Positions 1 through 9,821 are shown, counted from the first letter of the stretch. The stretch: 64,000 nt of DNA from SZUA-36 sp963704855 (GCA_963704855.1 CAVPHY010000028.1:372001-436000); one strand, 5' to 3'. The notes: generated by a model from the letters alone, not told the origin. Numbers and translations: made by a program.

Positions 1-1790
1 TGCGCTTCACCGGTAATGGAATAAAGGAACTGGCCACCGTCAACCGGGCTGAAGCGGCTTGTCAGCGGTTCACCCAGGCCACGTGCCGAGGGCAGCGAAT
101 GCGCCGGTAATGAATACGCCCTGCCGGCTGAATCAAGGAACACGGCCTGCTGGTTGCTGCGGCCGTGCGCGGCGTGCTGGAATTCATCGCCGGCCTTGTA
201 ATTCAGGGTGGTCGCGTCGATATCGTGACCCTTGGCGAGCCTGACCCAACCGGATTTGGAGAGCACCACCGTGCAGGGTTCCGACGGGACCAGGTCTTCC
301 TCTTTCAAGGCTTGCGAAGCCTCGCGCTCGCGCAGTTGTGAGCGACGCTCGTCACCGTATTTTTCAGCATCCTCCAGCAATTCGGTCTTGATCAGGGTTT
401 TCATGCGTTGTTTAGAGCCCAGCGTGGTTTCAAGTTGCTGGCGCTCTTCCTCGAGTTCGGCCTGCTCGCCGCGGATCTTCATTTCCTCCAGCTTGGCGAG
501 GTTGCGCAACTTCGTCTCGAGAATGGCCTCGGCCTGTGTGCCGGTTATTTCAAAGCGGGCCATCAGCACCGGTTTCGGCTCGTCCTCGGTGCGGATGATG
601 TGAATGACCTCATCGATATTCAAAAATGCAATCAACAGGCCTTCGAGGATGTGCAGGCGGTCTACCACCTGGTCGAGGCGGAACTCCAGCCGGCGTGTGA
701 CCGTATCAAGACGGAACTTCAGCCATTGTTTCAGAAGTTCACGCAGGTCCAGAACCTGGGGCTTGCCGGCATTACCGATGATGTTCATGTTGACGCGGTA
801 GTTGCGCTCAAGGTCTGTGGTCGCGAACAGGTGGTTCAGCAGTTGCCCGGTATCAACCCGGTTGGAGCGTGGAACGATAACCAGGCGGGTCGGGTTCTCG
901 TGGTCGGATTCGTCCCTGAGGTCTTCGACCATCGGCAGTTTCTTGGCCTGCATCTGCGCGGCGATCTGCTCCAGCACCTTGGCCGGTGACACCTGGTGCG
1001 GCAGTGCCGTAACCACGATATCGCTGCCTTCCTTTTCCCAGATTGCACGCATCTTGATCGAGCCGTGGCCGCTCTCGTACATATTCTGGATATCCGCCCG
1101 CGGTGTAATGATCTCGGCATCGGTCGGATAATCGGGGGCGAGGATATGTTCACATAGTTCAGCGACCGTGGATTTCGGCTCATCCAGCAAGCGGACACAG
1201 GCGCTGACCACCTCGCGCAGGTTGTGCGGCGGGATATCCGTGGCCATACCGACGGCGATACCGGTGCTGCCGTTAAGCAGGATATTGGGTAAACGCGCCG
1301 GCAGCAGCGTGGGTTCTTTCAGGGTTCCGTCAAAATTGGGCGCCCAGTCAACCGTGCCCAGGTTCACTTCGGCCAGCAGGGTCTTGGCATACGGTGACAT
1401 GCGCGATTCGGTGTAACGCATCGCTGCAAACGATTTCGGATCATCGGGTGAGCCAAAATTGCCCTGTCCATCGATCAGTGGATAGCGATAGGAAAATGGC
1501 TGTGCCATCAACACCATGGCCTCGTAACACGCAGAATCACCGTGCGGGTGGAATTTACCCAGCACATCACCGACCGTGCGGGCGGATTTCTTGTGTTTTG
1601 AGGTGGCACTCAAACCCAGTTCACTCATCGCGTAAATGATGCGCCGTTGCACCGGCTTGAGACCATCGCCGATATGCGGAAGCGCGCGGTCGAGAACCAC
1701 GTACATGGAGTAATCCAGGTAGGCCTTTTCGGCGTAGGTCCGTAACGGCATTTGTTCGTGTTCGGAGAAGCTTCGTGTTATTTCGTTCAT
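1..1790 (-). CDS. parC: DNA topoisomerase IV subunit A (partial at window edge)
   Basis: ParC is the DNA-cleaving subunit of topoisomerase IV, which decatenates daughter chromosomes together with ParE. Read leftwards from the ATG at 1788-1790, the frame stays open to base 1, about 596 codons, so the C-terminal end lies outside the window. Visible are KPVQRRIIYAM near the N-terminus, the quinolone-determining stretch HPHGDSACYEAM (Asp85, Ser86 and Glu90, the unmutated residues at the classic resistance positions), and the active-site Tyr126 in AAMRYTESR. It starts 19 bp after the parE stop on the same strand, so the two subunits are probably co-transcribed. DACYE plus adjacent parE favours ParC over GyrA. 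Confidence 0.97.
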   Translation of the reverse strand, partial: MNEITRSFSEHEQMPLRTYAEKAYLDYSMYVVLDRALPHIGDGLKPVQRRIIYAMSELGLSATSKHKKSARTVGDVLGKFHPHGDSACYEAMVLMAQPFSYRYPLIDGQGNFGSPDDPKSFAAMRYTESRMSPYAKTLLAEVNLGTVDWAPNFDGTLKEPTLLPARLPNILLNGSTGIAVGMATDIPPHNLREVVSACVRLLDEPKSTVAELCEHILAPDYPTDAEIITPRADIQNMYESGHGSIKMRAIWEKEGSDIVVTALPHQVSPAKVLEQIAAQMQAKKLPMVEDLRDESDHENPTRLVIVPRSNRVDTGQLLNHLFATTDLERNYRVNMNIIGNAGKPQVLDLRELLKQWLKFRLDTVTRRLEFRLDQVVDRLHILEGLLIAFLNIDEVIHIIRTEDEPKPVLMARFEITGTQAEAILETKLRNLAKLEEMKIRGEQAELEEERQQLETTLGSKQRMKTLIKTELLEDAEKYGDERRSQLREREASQALKEEDLVPSEPCTVVLSKSGWVRLAKGHDIDATTLNYKAGDEFQHAAHGRSNQQAVFLDSAGRAYSLPAHSLPSARGLGEPLTSRFSPVDGGQFLYSITGEA

Positions 1791-1809
1791 CTTGTGATCC
1801 TAGGGGGAT

Positions 1810-3693
1810 TCATGCGCTTGCGAGATCACCTTTGTCCTCAAGCCAGACTTTTCTGTCTGATGCGCGTTTTTTACCGAGCAACATATCCATCATCTGGGTG
1901 GTTTTGAGGTCGCTGTCTATGGTCAGTTGCACCAGGCGGCGGGTGTCCGGGTCGATGGTGCTTTCGCGTAACTGCAGCGGGTTCATTTCGCCGAGGCCCT
2001 TGAAACGGGTCTCGAGGATTTTGCCCTTCTTTTTCTCGGCCGCGATCACATCCAGGATGGCCTGGCGCTCTTCTGCATCCAGCGCGTAGTGGATCTCCTT
2101 GCCGACGTCGATACGGTACAACGGTGGCATGGCGACGAAGACATGACCGGTTTCGACCAGGGCGTGGAAATGTTTCAGAAACAGCGCGCACAGCAGGGTG
2201 GCAATGTGCAGGCCGTCGGAATCGGCATCGGCGAGGATGATGACCTTGCCGTAACGCAGTTCGGAAATCGCGTCGGAGCCCGGGTCCACACCGATGGCGA
2301 CCGATATATCGTGGACTTCCTGGTTGGCCAGCACCGCATCCGATTCCACCTCCCAGGTGTTCAGGATTTTACCGCGCAAGGGCAGGATGGCCTGGTATTC
2401 GCGGTTGCGGGCCTGTTTGGCCGAACCACCGGCGGAATCACCCTCGACCAGGAACAGTTCTGTCAGCGACAGGTCCTGGCTGGTGCAGTCGGCGAGTTTG
2501 CCGGGTAGCGCTGGGCCTGAGGTGATTTTCTTACGCACCACCTGGCGGTTTTTCTTCATGCGTTTTTGCGCATTACTTATAGCCAGTGTCGCAATCGCTT
2601 CACCGTCAGCGACATTCTTGTTGAGCCACAGGCTGAATGCGTCTTTTACCACGCCGGATACAAAGGTGGCGCTGGCGCGCGACGACAGGCGCTCCTTGGT
2701 CTGGCCGCTGAACTGTGGGTCGGACATCTTCACCGACAGGATATAGGCGATGCGGTCCCAGATATCATCCGGGGCCAGGCGTACACCGCGTGGCAGCAGG
2801 CTGTGCATCTCACAGAACTCGCGCAGGGCTTCAACCAGGCCGGTGCGCAGGCCGTTGACATGTGTACCGCCCTGCACCGTTGGTATCAGGTTGACATAGC
2901 TTTCCTGCAGCTGGCCGCCTTCCGGCAGCCAGCACAATGCCCAGGCCACCTGCGAATCGGTGCCTTTCATGTCACCGGTAAATGGGTGTGATGGCAGTTG
3001 TGTCATACCCAGCAGTTCATTTTGCAGGTAATCCTCGAGCCCCTGGTTGAACTGCCATTCTTCTTTTTCACCGGTTTTCGCAACGGTTAACGAGACATGC
3101 AAGCCGGGGCACAGAACCGCCTTGGCCCGCAGCAGGTGGCGCAATGGCTTATAGGCAATTTTGGGGCTGTCAAAATACTTCGGGTCAGGCCAGAAGCGGA
3201 TGCGGGTACCGGTATTGCGCTGGCCAACCGAACCAACGACCTCCAGTTCGCTGACCTTTAAGCCATCCTGCAACTCCATGTAGTATTCCTGGCCATCACG
3301 CTTCACCCAGATATGCAGATCGGTGGACAAGGCATTGACCACGGACACACCCACGCCGTGCAGACCGCCCGCAAACTGGTAGTTCTCGTTGGAGAATTTC
3401 CCGCCTGCGTGCAGACGCGTGAGGATCAGCTCAACCCCGGCAATACCGTGATCGGGGTGTATGTCAACCGGCATGCCGCGGCCGTTGTCCGTGACCTCGA
3501 CCGAGCCGTCTTCGTGCAGTATGACCTCGATGTCCTTGCAGTAACCGGCCAGCGCTTCGTCAACGCTGTTGTCGATGACTTCCTGTACTAGGTGGTTGGG
3601 CTGGCTGGTGTCGGTGTACATGCCGGGGCGGCGTTGTACGGGTTCTAGGCCGGTCAGGACTTCGATATCCCGGGCCTGGTACTGTTTGCTCAT
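1810..3693 (-). CDS. parE: DNA topoisomerase IV subunit B (ATPase)
   Basis: ATPase subunit of topoisomerase IV, 627 residues, the usual length for the short ParE form. The N-terminal GHKL ATPase shows VIDNSVDEALAG, the DNGRGMPVDIH ATP-binding segment and GGLHGVGVSVVNAL. The TOPRIM domain shows EGDSAGGSAKQ (about residue 415) and the metal-binding DADSDG (about residue 487), followed by the C-terminal LGEMNP region. It lies directly upstream of parC on the same strand. Its upstream neighbour on that strand is the small barrel protein at 3807-4346, separated by 113 bp. No truncation or missing motif was seen. Confidence 0.98.
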   Translation of the reverse strand: MSKQYQARDIEVLTGLEPVQRRPGMYTDTSQPNHLVQEVIDNSVDEALAGYCKDIEVILHEDGSVEVTDNGRGMPVDIHPDHGIAGVELILTRLHAGGKFSNENYQFAGGLHGVGVSVVNALSTDLHIWVKRDGQEYYMELQDGLKVSELEVVGSVGQRNTGTRIRFWPDPKYFDSPKIAYKPLRHLLRAKAVLCPGLHVSLTVAKTGEKEEWQFNQGLEDYLQNELLGMTQLPSHPFTGDMKGTDSQVAWALCWLPEGGQLQESYVNLIPTVQGGTHVNGLRTGLVEALREFCEMHSLLPRGVRLAPDDIWDRIAYILSVKMSDPQFSGQTKERLSSRASATFVSGVVKDAFSLWLNKNVADGEAIATLAISNAQKRMKKNRQVVRKKITSGPALPGKLADCTSQDLSLTELFLVEGDSAGGSAKQARNREYQAILPLRGKILNTWEVESDAVLANQEVHDISVAIGVDPGSDAISELRYGKVIILADADSDGLHIATLLCALFLKHFHALVETGHVFVAMPPLYRIDVGKEIHYALDAEERQAILDVIAAEKKKGKILETRFKGLGEMNPLQLRESTIDPDTRRLVQLTIDSDLKTTQMMDMLLGKKRASDRKVWLEDKGDLASA

Positions 3694-3806
3694 GTAACTC
3701 CGTTTTCCGGTAAGTTTTTGGTACTTGAACTGTTTTTGGAACGGGAAAAAATCAGGCGAAGGTCAAGCGCCTCAATCGTCGATCATCCCGAATTATACGC
3801 GTGATT

Positions 3807-4346
3807 TCAATCTTTCTTCTGTCCAAAATTGAACCCGACCGTCCACGTGAGTGCCGCCGTGCCGAGGATCTGGATTTCCGTGAAGGCACGTTTATATTTG
3901 AACCCGAATGCGGGCACGATCGCCGGTGCTACGCCGAGGCCATTTAAAGGGATTTTGTCTTCGTAAGGGTCTTTGTAGCCATGCAAAAGGCCCCCGGTCA
4001 GCTTGAAGTAGGCCCAGTCGGTTTTGAACAGGGGCCACACATAGCCCACGTACAGGTATTGGCTGGGCTGACCAAACGAGTTATCAAAATAGCCAAAGCC
4101 GCCGATCCACCTGTTGGTTGTCACGAATTCGATACCAAGCAGTTTTGAATTACTGACATGGTCCGGGTCAGAGCTCCAGTGGTGCGTGTAAATCGAGGTC
4201 TGGAATCGCCATTCGGCAATGTCCATTGCATTGGCATTTCCCACCGCCGTCAGCAACAGCGTGGCCAGGATCAACAGGCTGAGTGCTTTCGAGCGAGAAA
4301 ACGTGCGGCCCGACGGGCCGGATGTGCGCGTGATGTCAGGGTTCAT
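3807..4346 (-). CDS. small outer-membrane beta-barrel-like exported protein
   Basis: 179-residue exported protein of unknown function. I start it at the ATG at 4346, which is followed by a basic stretch and a hydrophobic signal segment ending NANA; the longer frame to 4502 would run into the start of divergent pyrG and lacks a signal at its N-terminus. The mature part is rich in alternating aromatic residues (YLYVGYVWPLF, WAYFKLTGG) and ends in an aromatic, amphipathic strand (TWTVGFNFGQ), as in small outer-membrane barrels. Similar small proteins are sometimes annotated as glycerol-3-phosphate transporter-like, which I do not consider supported here. It is divergent from pyrG, with a 149-bp shared upstream region. 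Confidence 0.6.
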   Translation of the reverse strand: MNPDITRTSGPSGRTFSRSKALSLLILATLLLTAVGNANAMDIAEWRFQTSIYTHHWSSDPDHVSNSKLLGIEFVTTNRWIGGFGYFDNSFGQPSQYLYVGYVWPLFKTDWAYFKLTGGLLHGYKDPYEDKIPLNGLGVAPAIVPAFGFKYKRAFTEIQILGTAALTWTVGFNFGQKKD

Positions 4347-4495
4347 TATAATTTTTACACAAGATGTGAATAAGCTGCACTTTTTAACATAGATTGCATT
4401 TGGCATAAAGAAGAACAATTCTTTGGTCGCCTTAGACTCGGGCGGTACGTATAATGGTGTTCCAGAACTATTACAAACTTTAAGCAGGTTCTGGC

Positions 4496-6148
4496 ATGAC
4501 ATCTTTTATCTTTGTTACCGGCGGCGTCGTCTCTTCATTGGGCAAGGGGCTCTCAGCAGCATCCCTTGCCGCGATACTCGAAACACGCGGCCTGAAAGTC
4601 ACCATGGTCAAACTCGACCCTTATATCAATGTCGATCCGGGCACCATGAGCCCGTTTCAGCATGGCGAGGTCTATGTGACCGAGGACGGCGCAGAAACCG
4701 ACCTCGATCTGGGCCACTACGAACGCTTTATAAGCACGCGTATGAGCCAGCTGAACAACTTCACTACCGGCCGTATCTATAACAACGTGATCGCCCGTGA
4801 ACGCCGTGGCGACTACCTTGGCGGCACTGTCCAGGTGATTCCGCATATCACCGATGAGATCAAGAGGAACGTGGTTAAGGCCGCCGAGGGGTTCGATGTC
4901 GCGATGATAGAGATCGGCGGCACGGTGGGTGATATCGAATCACTGCCTTTTCTCGAGGCGATCCGGCAACTGGGTGTCGAATACGGCCGCCAGGCCATGT
5001 TCATGCACCTGACGCTGGTGCCTTATTTGAAAGCCGCGAACGAGATCAAGACAAAGCCAACCCAGCACTCTGTCAAGGAATTACGCTCCATCGGTATTAC
5101 CGCCGACGTGATCCTGGCCCGTTGCGAAAAGGATATTTCCGAGGATGAACGGGCCAAGATCGCCCTGTTCACCAACGTGCCCATAAGGGCTGTCATCACG
5201 GCGCTGGATGCGCGTGAAAGTATTTATGAAATCCCGTTATTGCTTCATGAACAGGGTCTGGACGATATCGTCGTCGAACGTCTCGGTCTCAAGGCCGGCA
5301 AGGCCGACCTGTCGCGCTGGGAAGAGGTGGTTGACCGCCTGAGTCATACCCGGCACGAGGTTAACGTTGCACTGGTGGGCAAATATGTCGATCACGCCGA
5401 TGCCTATAAATCACTCACCGAGGCGATCACCCACGGCGGTTTGCGGCATCGTATCAAGGTTAATATCCTCAGGATCGAAGCCGAGCGGATAGAAGAAGAG
5501 GGCATTGCCAGCCTCGACAGCGCCGATGCCATCCTGGTGCCCGGCGGTTTTGGTGAACGGGGCTTTGAAGGCAAGGTGACGGCTATCCGCCATGCCCGTG
5601 AAAACAACATCCCCTACCTTGGCATCTGCTTCGGTATGCAGGGCGCGGTGGTTGAGTATGCACGCAATGTGTGCGGGCTCGAAGATGCCAACAGCACCGA
5701 AATCAATCCGCATACCAGCGCACCGGTTATCGGCCTGATCACCGAATGGCTGGATGCCTCTGGAAGCGTCGAAAAACGTTCGGAAGACTCCGATCTGGGC
5801 GGCACCATGCGCCTGGGCGGTCAGCGCTGCCGTTTGCGCCCCGGCTCCCTTGCGCACCAGTTGTATGGCAAGGACATCATTACCGAGCGCCACCGTCACC
5901 GCTACGAGTTCAATAACCATTACCGTGACATCCTGAAGACCAACGGGATGCTGCTGTCCGGTCATTCAATGGATGAGACGCTGGTCGAAATCGTAGAGCT
6001 CCCTGGCCACCCGTGGTTCCTGGGTTGCCAGTTCCATCCCGAATTCACCTCCACACCGCGTGACGGTCATCCGTTATTTACCGGCTTCATCGAGGCCGCG
6101 TTGAAGTACAGGCAGGGTGTGTTGCCAGCGAAAGTAGCCAGCCTGTGA
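4496..6148 (+). CDS. pyrG: CTP synthase
   Basis: Converts UTP to CTP using ATP and glutamine, the last step of pyrimidine nucleotide synthesis. 550 residues, typical. The N-terminal synthetase domain begins FIFVTGGVVSSLGKG, and shows VKLDPYINVDPGTMSP and EIGGTVGDIES. The C-terminal class I glutamine amidotransferase has its nucleophile Cys378 in GICFGMQ and the His/Glu pair in HPEF near the end. It heads a plus-strand block; its stop overlaps the GTG start of kdsA by four bases, indicating translational coupling. Confidence 0.98.
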   Translation: MTSFIFVTGGVVSSLGKGLSAASLAAILETRGLKVTMVKLDPYINVDPGTMSPFQHGEVYVTEDGAETDLDLGHYERFISTRMSQLNNFTTGRIYNNVIARERRGDYLGGTVQVIPHITDEIKRNVVKAAEGFDVAMIEIGGTVGDIESLPFLEAIRQLGVEYGRQAMFMHLTLVPYLKAANEIKTKPTQHSVKELRSIGITADVILARCEKDISEDERAKIALFTNVPIRAVITALDARESIYEIPLLLHEQGLDDIVVERLGLKAGKADLSRWEEVVDRLSHTRHEVNVALVGKYVDHADAYKSLTEAITHGGLRHRIKVNILRIEAERIEEEGIASLDSADAILVPGGFGERGFEGKVTAIRHARENNIPYLGICFGMQGAVVEYARNVCGLEDANSTEINPHTSAPVIGLITEWLDASGSVEKRSEDSDLGGTMRLGGQRCRLRPGSLAHQLYGKDIITERHRHRYEFNNHYRDILKTNGMLLSGHSMDETLVEIVELPGHPWFLGCQFHPEFTSTPRDGHPLFTGFIEAALKYRQGVLPAKVASL

Positions 6149-6978
6149 AATTGTGTGGTTTTGAATCGGGTCTGGATAGGCCGTTTTTCCTGATCGCAGG
6201 CCCCTGTGTTATCGAATCGGAACAACTCGCGCTGCAGACGGCTTCTCAGCTGAAGGAGATCACCGGCCGCCTCGGTATACCCTTTATTTACAAATCCTCT
6301 TTCGACAAGGCCAACCGTTCCTCAGGCGACAGTTTCCGCGGCCCGGGTATGCAGGAGGGTTTGCGCATACTGCAAAAGGTCAAAGACGAGATCGGCGTGC
6401 CGCTATTGACGGATGTACACGAGGACACGGATATCAAGGCCGTGGCAGAGGTGGTCGATGTACTGCAGACCCCTGCGTTCCTGTGCCGCCAGACCAACTT
6501 TATCACCCGGGTTGCAAGCGCCGGTTTGCCGGTCAACATTAAGAAGGGCCAGTTCCTGTCGCCCTGGGAAATGAAAAACGTATCCGACAAGGCCAAAAGC
6601 ACCGGCAACACGCAGATCATGGTGTGTGAGCGCGGTGCGTCATTTGGCTACAACAACCTGGTCTCGGATATGCGTTCGCTGGCCGTGATGCGCGACACCG
6701 GCTGCCCGGTGGTTTTTGATGCCACGCACTCCGTGCAGTTACCCGGTGGCCGTGGTGATTCATCGGGCGGCCAGCGTGAGTTTATACCGGTTTTGGCGCG
6801 CGCCGCCGTGGCGGTGGGTATTTCAGGTCTTTTCATGGAAACCCACCCGGACCCGGCAAATGCAAAAAGCGATGGCCCGAATGCCTGGCCGCTGGATCGA
6901 ATGGAAGCACTTTTAATAACGCTCAGGAACCTGGACGAGGCCGCCAAGGCCGGCCAGTTCCTGGAGCAGGAAATCTAA
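6145..6978 (+). CDS. kdsA: 3-deoxy-8-phosphooctulonate (KDO-8-P) synthase
   Basis: Condenses phosphoenolpyruvate with arabinose-5-phosphate to make KDO-8-phosphate for the lipopolysaccharide core. 277 residues. Family motifs are GPCVIES near the N-terminus, YKSSFDKANRSS, TDVHE, CRQTNFI, VCERG and FDATHSVQLPGG, and the product ends with METHPDPANAKSDGPN. It starts at GTG 6145 inside the pyrG stop (GTGA overlap), and a start further downstream would remove the first strand. The next gene, eno, starts 26 bp later. The presence of kdsA confirms a Gram-negative host that makes LPS. Confidence 0.97.
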   Translation: MKLCGFESGLDRPFFLIAGPCVIESEQLALQTASQLKEITGRLGIPFIYKSSFDKANRSSGDSFRGPGMQEGLRILQKVKDEIGVPLLTDVHEDTDIKAVAEVVDVLQTPAFLCRQTNFITRVASAGLPVNIKKGQFLSPWEMKNVSDKAKSTGNTQIMVCERGASFGYNNLVSDMRSLAVMRDTGCPVVFDATHSVQLPGGRGDSSGGQREFIPVLARAAVAVGISGLFMETHPDPANAKSDGPNAWPLDRMEALLITLRNLDEAAKAGQFLEQEI

Positions 6979-7004
6979 ACTGAAAACTTGAGAGAAATTA
7001 TTTC

Positions 7005-8292
7005 ATGACACGTATCAAATCAGTCCATGCCCGTCAGATCATTGATTCCAGGGGCAACCCCACGCTCGAAGCAGAAATTACACTGGATTCCGGCGCGTTT
7101 GGCCGCGCCGCGGTACCTTCCGGCGCCTCCACCGGCGCCCGCGAAGCCATTGAGCTGCGTGACAAGGACGCTTCCCGCTATGGCGGAAAGGGCGTCTTGA
7201 AAGCCGTTGAAAATGTAAACGGTGCAATTGCGAAGGCGCTGTTGGGGAAAGATGCCGCTGACCAGGCTGCAATTGACCAGGTGTTGATTCAGCTGGATGG
7301 CACACATAACAAATCCAAACTCGGAGCCAATGCCCTGCTGGGTGTTTCATTGGCCAATGCACATGCGATGGCGGCGCATCACAAGCAGCCATTGTGGTCC
7401 TGGCTGAGCGGTGGCAAGGCGACGGAATTGCCCGTGCCGATGATGAATATCATCAACGGCGGTGCACATGCGGACAACAGTGTCGACGTACAGGAATTCA
7501 TGATTTTGCCCGTAGGTGTGGGCTCTTTTTCCGAGGCCCTGCGTTGCGGAACCGAGGTGTTTCATGCCCTCAAGAGCGTCATAAGCGGCCGGGGTCTTTC
7601 GACCGCAGTGGGTGACGAAGGCGGTTTTGCACCGGACCTTCCATCTAACGAAGCGGCCATCGAAGCCGTGCTCGAGGCGGTTGAACAGGCCGGTTACGCG
7701 ATAGGAAAAGAGGTCTACCTGGGTGTCGACGTGGCGGCTTCGGAGTTTTACCGTGATGGGCGTTATCATTTCGCATCGGAAAACCGTTCGTTTTCATCAC
7801 AGCAGTTTGCCGAATACCTCGATGGCTGGCTGCGGCAGTTTCCGATTATCAGTATCGAGGACGGGCTGGCGGAAAATGACTGGGACGGTTGGGCGATACA
7901 TTCCAAGCTGTCAGCGGGTAAATGCCAGCTGGTGGGTGATGACCTGTTCGTTACCAATACGGAAATTTTCGCAAAGGGGATCGAGAAACACATTGCGCAA
8001 CTCCATCCTGATCAAGCTGAACCAGATCGGAACGCTCAGCGAAACACTCAACGCCATCGATATGGCAGCCAGGGCAGGTTATTCAGCCGTCGTATCACAT
8101 CGCTCCGGTGAAACCGAAGATACGACCATCGCAGACCTGGCGGTCGCGAGTTCGGCCACCCAGATCAAAACCGGCTCGCTGTGCCGTTCGGACCGGGTCG
8201 CCAAGTACAACCAGTTGCTGCGTATCGAGGAGGCACTCGGTAGCAAGGCACGTTACGCGGGGTATGGCGCATTCAAATATTTGAGTCCATGA
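7005..8292 (+). pseudogene. eno: enolase, interrupted by a one-base frameshift
   Basis: Enolase interconverts 2-phosphoglycerate and phosphoenolpyruvate in glycolysis. From the ATG at 7005 the frame encodes about 331 codons of good enolase (DSRGNPTLEAE, NGGAHADNSVDVQEFM, GDEGGFAP, SIEDGLAE, VGDDLFVTN), then slips: GIEKHIA continues as nonsense to a stop at 8111. The true C-terminus (NSILIKLNQIG, the SHRSGETED loop, IKTGS, ending AFKYLSP) is in the next frame to 8292. Removing one C around 7998 restores a product of about 428 residues, the family length. As read, the product lacks the catalytic lysine of ILIK and the SHRSGETED loop. Enolase is normally essential, so a sequencing or assembly error is likelier than a true pseudogene. 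Confidence 0.93.
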
Positions 8293-8299
8293 TTAAGCT

Positions 8300-8614
8300 A
8301 TGCGCATAGTTACCCTGATACTGTTCGTCCTGCTGGTATTGCTGCAATTTAAATTGTGGCTGGGCGAGGGTGGCTTCACGGAAGTGGCCCGGCTTGAGAC
8401 CCGGGTTGAAGACCAGCGTCAGCAGAACGCAGATCTGCTGCAGCGTAATGCCGAGTTACAGGCCGAGGTGGAAGACCTGCGTGAACGCCTGGATGCGGTG
8501 GAGGAAAGAGCACGTAACGAACTGGGGATGATCAAACCGGCCGAGCAGTTTTACCAGGTGGTGCCGCCACCACCGGGCAATCAGCAAACCGTAAAAAATG
8601 ATGGAGAGGGTTGA
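8300..8614 (+). CDS. ftsB: cell division protein FtsB
   Basis: Small bitopic divisome protein (104 residues) that forms a complex with FtsL and FtsQ at the septum. It has a short cytoplasmic N-terminus, one membrane helix (about residues 3-20, VTLILFVLLVLLQFKLWLG), then a periplasmic leucine-zipper-like coiled coil (QQNADLLQRNAELQAEVEDL), and the conserved ARNELGMIKPAE near the end. The start is 7 bp after the true enolase stop. The order eno-ftsB-ispD is standard in gammaproteobacteria, which supports the call. The C-terminal proline-rich tail is poorly conserved. Confidence 0.93.
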   Translation: MRIVTLILFVLLVLLQFKLWLGEGGFTEVARLETRVEDQRQQNADLLQRNAELQAEVEDLRERLDAVEERARNELGMIKPAEQFYQVVPPPPGNQQTVKNDGEG

Positions 8615-8619
8615 AAAAT

Positions 8620-9327
8620 ATGAGTGCACCGCAAGTCCATGTTTTGATTCCTGCTGCAGGCACGGGCACACGCTACGGCGGCGCCATGCTGAAACAGTAC
8701 CTGCCGGTATGCGGCAGATCCGTCCTCGCGCATTCGATCCGGGTGTTTCAGTTTCACCCGATGATCAGCAGCATCACGGTGGTACTCGCGGCTGATGACC
8801 AGTTGTTTGAGTCCGCGGTCGGTGGTTTGGCCGCAGTTATCAAAACCGTCACGGGCGGCGAAACTCGCGCGCAATCGGTACGCAATGGCCTGCAATACCT
8901 TGCCGAGAACCATTCCGGCACCGATTGGGTGCTGGTGCATGACGCGGCACGCCCTTGCCTGTCGTCTTCCCGTCTCGAAAAGTTCCTGGAACAGGGCTTG
9001 GCGTCTGAAAGCGGAGCCATACTGGCGGTGCCGGTCGGTGATACGCTTAAACGCGCAGGTGAGGAGAACGAGATTGTAGCCACGGTGGACCGGAAAGGCC
9101 TATGGGCCGCTCAGACACCCCAGCTATTCCGTGTCGGTGCGTTGGCAGAAGCGATTGATGCAGCACAAGAGGCCGGCTGCGACCTGACGGACGAGGCATC
9201 CGCGATGGAGTTTGTCGGTGTCAGGCCCTTACTGGTGATGGGCTCTTCAGCGAATATCAAGATTACGCACTCAAGCGATCTGGCGATTGCCGAAGCCCTG
9301 CTGGCACGTAAGGAGCAGGCCTCCTGA
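8620..9327 (+). CDS. ispD: 2-C-methyl-D-erythritol 4-phosphate cytidylyltransferase
   Basis: Third step of the MEP isoprenoid pathway: transfers CMP from CTP to methylerythritol phosphate. 235 residues from the ATG at 8620, chosen because GGAGAGGG ends about 9 bp upstream; a TTG at 8611 would sit on top of that ribosome site. The nucleotide-binding signature is AAGTGTRYGG with KQYLPVCGRSVL, followed by DAARPC and the late TDEASAMEF. The insertion of an extra Gly/Ala in the signature loop is slightly unusual. It follows ftsB closely and precedes ispF, as is typical. Confidence 0.95.
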   Translation: MSAPQVHVLIPAAGTGTRYGGAMLKQYLPVCGRSVLAHSIRVFQFHPMISSITVVLAADDQLFESAVGGLAAVIKTVTGGETRAQSVRNGLQYLAENHSGTDWVLVHDAARPCLSSSRLEKFLEQGLASESGAILAVPVGDTLKRAGEENEIVATVDRKGLWAAQTPQLFRVGALAEAIDAAQEAGCDLTDEASAMEFVGVRPLLVMGSSANIKITHSSDLAIAEALLARKEQAS

Positions 9328-9340
9328 ATCAGGACCTAAT

Positions 9341-9820
9341 ATGAAGATTCGTGTCGGACAAGGTCTCGATGTACACGCTTTCGGCGAAGGCGACCACGTT
9401 GTACTGGGCGGTGTGAGCATACCCCATGGGAAGGCGCTGCGAGCCCATTCCGATGGCGATGTTGCCCTGCATGCCCTGTGTGACGCGATGCTCGGTGCGG
9501 CGGCGCTGGGCGATATCGGCCGGCATTTTCCACCCTCCGATGACGCTTGGGCGGGTGCGGACAGCCGTGACCTGTTGCGCCGGGTGGATTTGCTGTTAAA
9601 ACACGACGGTTGGTCGGTTATCAATGCCGATATCACGCTGGTGTGCGAACAGCCCAAAATCACCCCCCACGCGGAGCAGATGAAGGTCAATATCGCCGCT
9701 GATTTAAGCCTCGATGTAAGCGACGTATCCGTTAAGGCCACGACCACCGAGGGTCTCGGTTTTTGTGGCCGGGGTGAAGGTATCACTGCGCTTGCGACCG
9801 TTCTGATCAAGGGCTGGTAA
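9341..9820 (+). CDS. ispF: 2-C-methyl-D-erythritol 2,4-cyclodiphosphate synthase
   Basis: Cyclises CDP-methylerythritol phosphate to the 2,4-cyclodiphosphate in the MEP pathway; acts as a trimer with zinc. 159 residues from ATG 9341 (MKIRVGQGLDVHAF); a longer frame to 9287 would run into ispD and lacks the family start. Metal ligands Asp10 and His12 are in GLDVHAF, and HSDGDVALHALCDAMLGA and the C-terminal TTTEGLGFCGRGEG are intact. It sits 13 bp after ispD. Confidence 0.97.
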   Translation: MKIRVGQGLDVHAFGEGDHVVLGGVSIPHGKALRAHSDGDVALHALCDAMLGAAALGDIGRHFPPSDDAWAGADSRDLLRRVDLLLKHDGWSVINADITLVCEQPKITPHAEQMKVNIAADLSLDVSDVSVKATTTEGLGFCGRGEGITALATVLIKGW

Positions 9821-9821
9821 A

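Noticed and set aside
4347..4502. 52-codon N-terminal extension of the barrel protein (start at 4502)
   Set aside because: It would overlap divergent pyrG and hide the signal peptide that begins at 4346.
7998..8111. Programmed frameshift in enolase
   Set aside because: No slippery heptamer or stimulatory structure was seen, and enolases are not known to use recoding.
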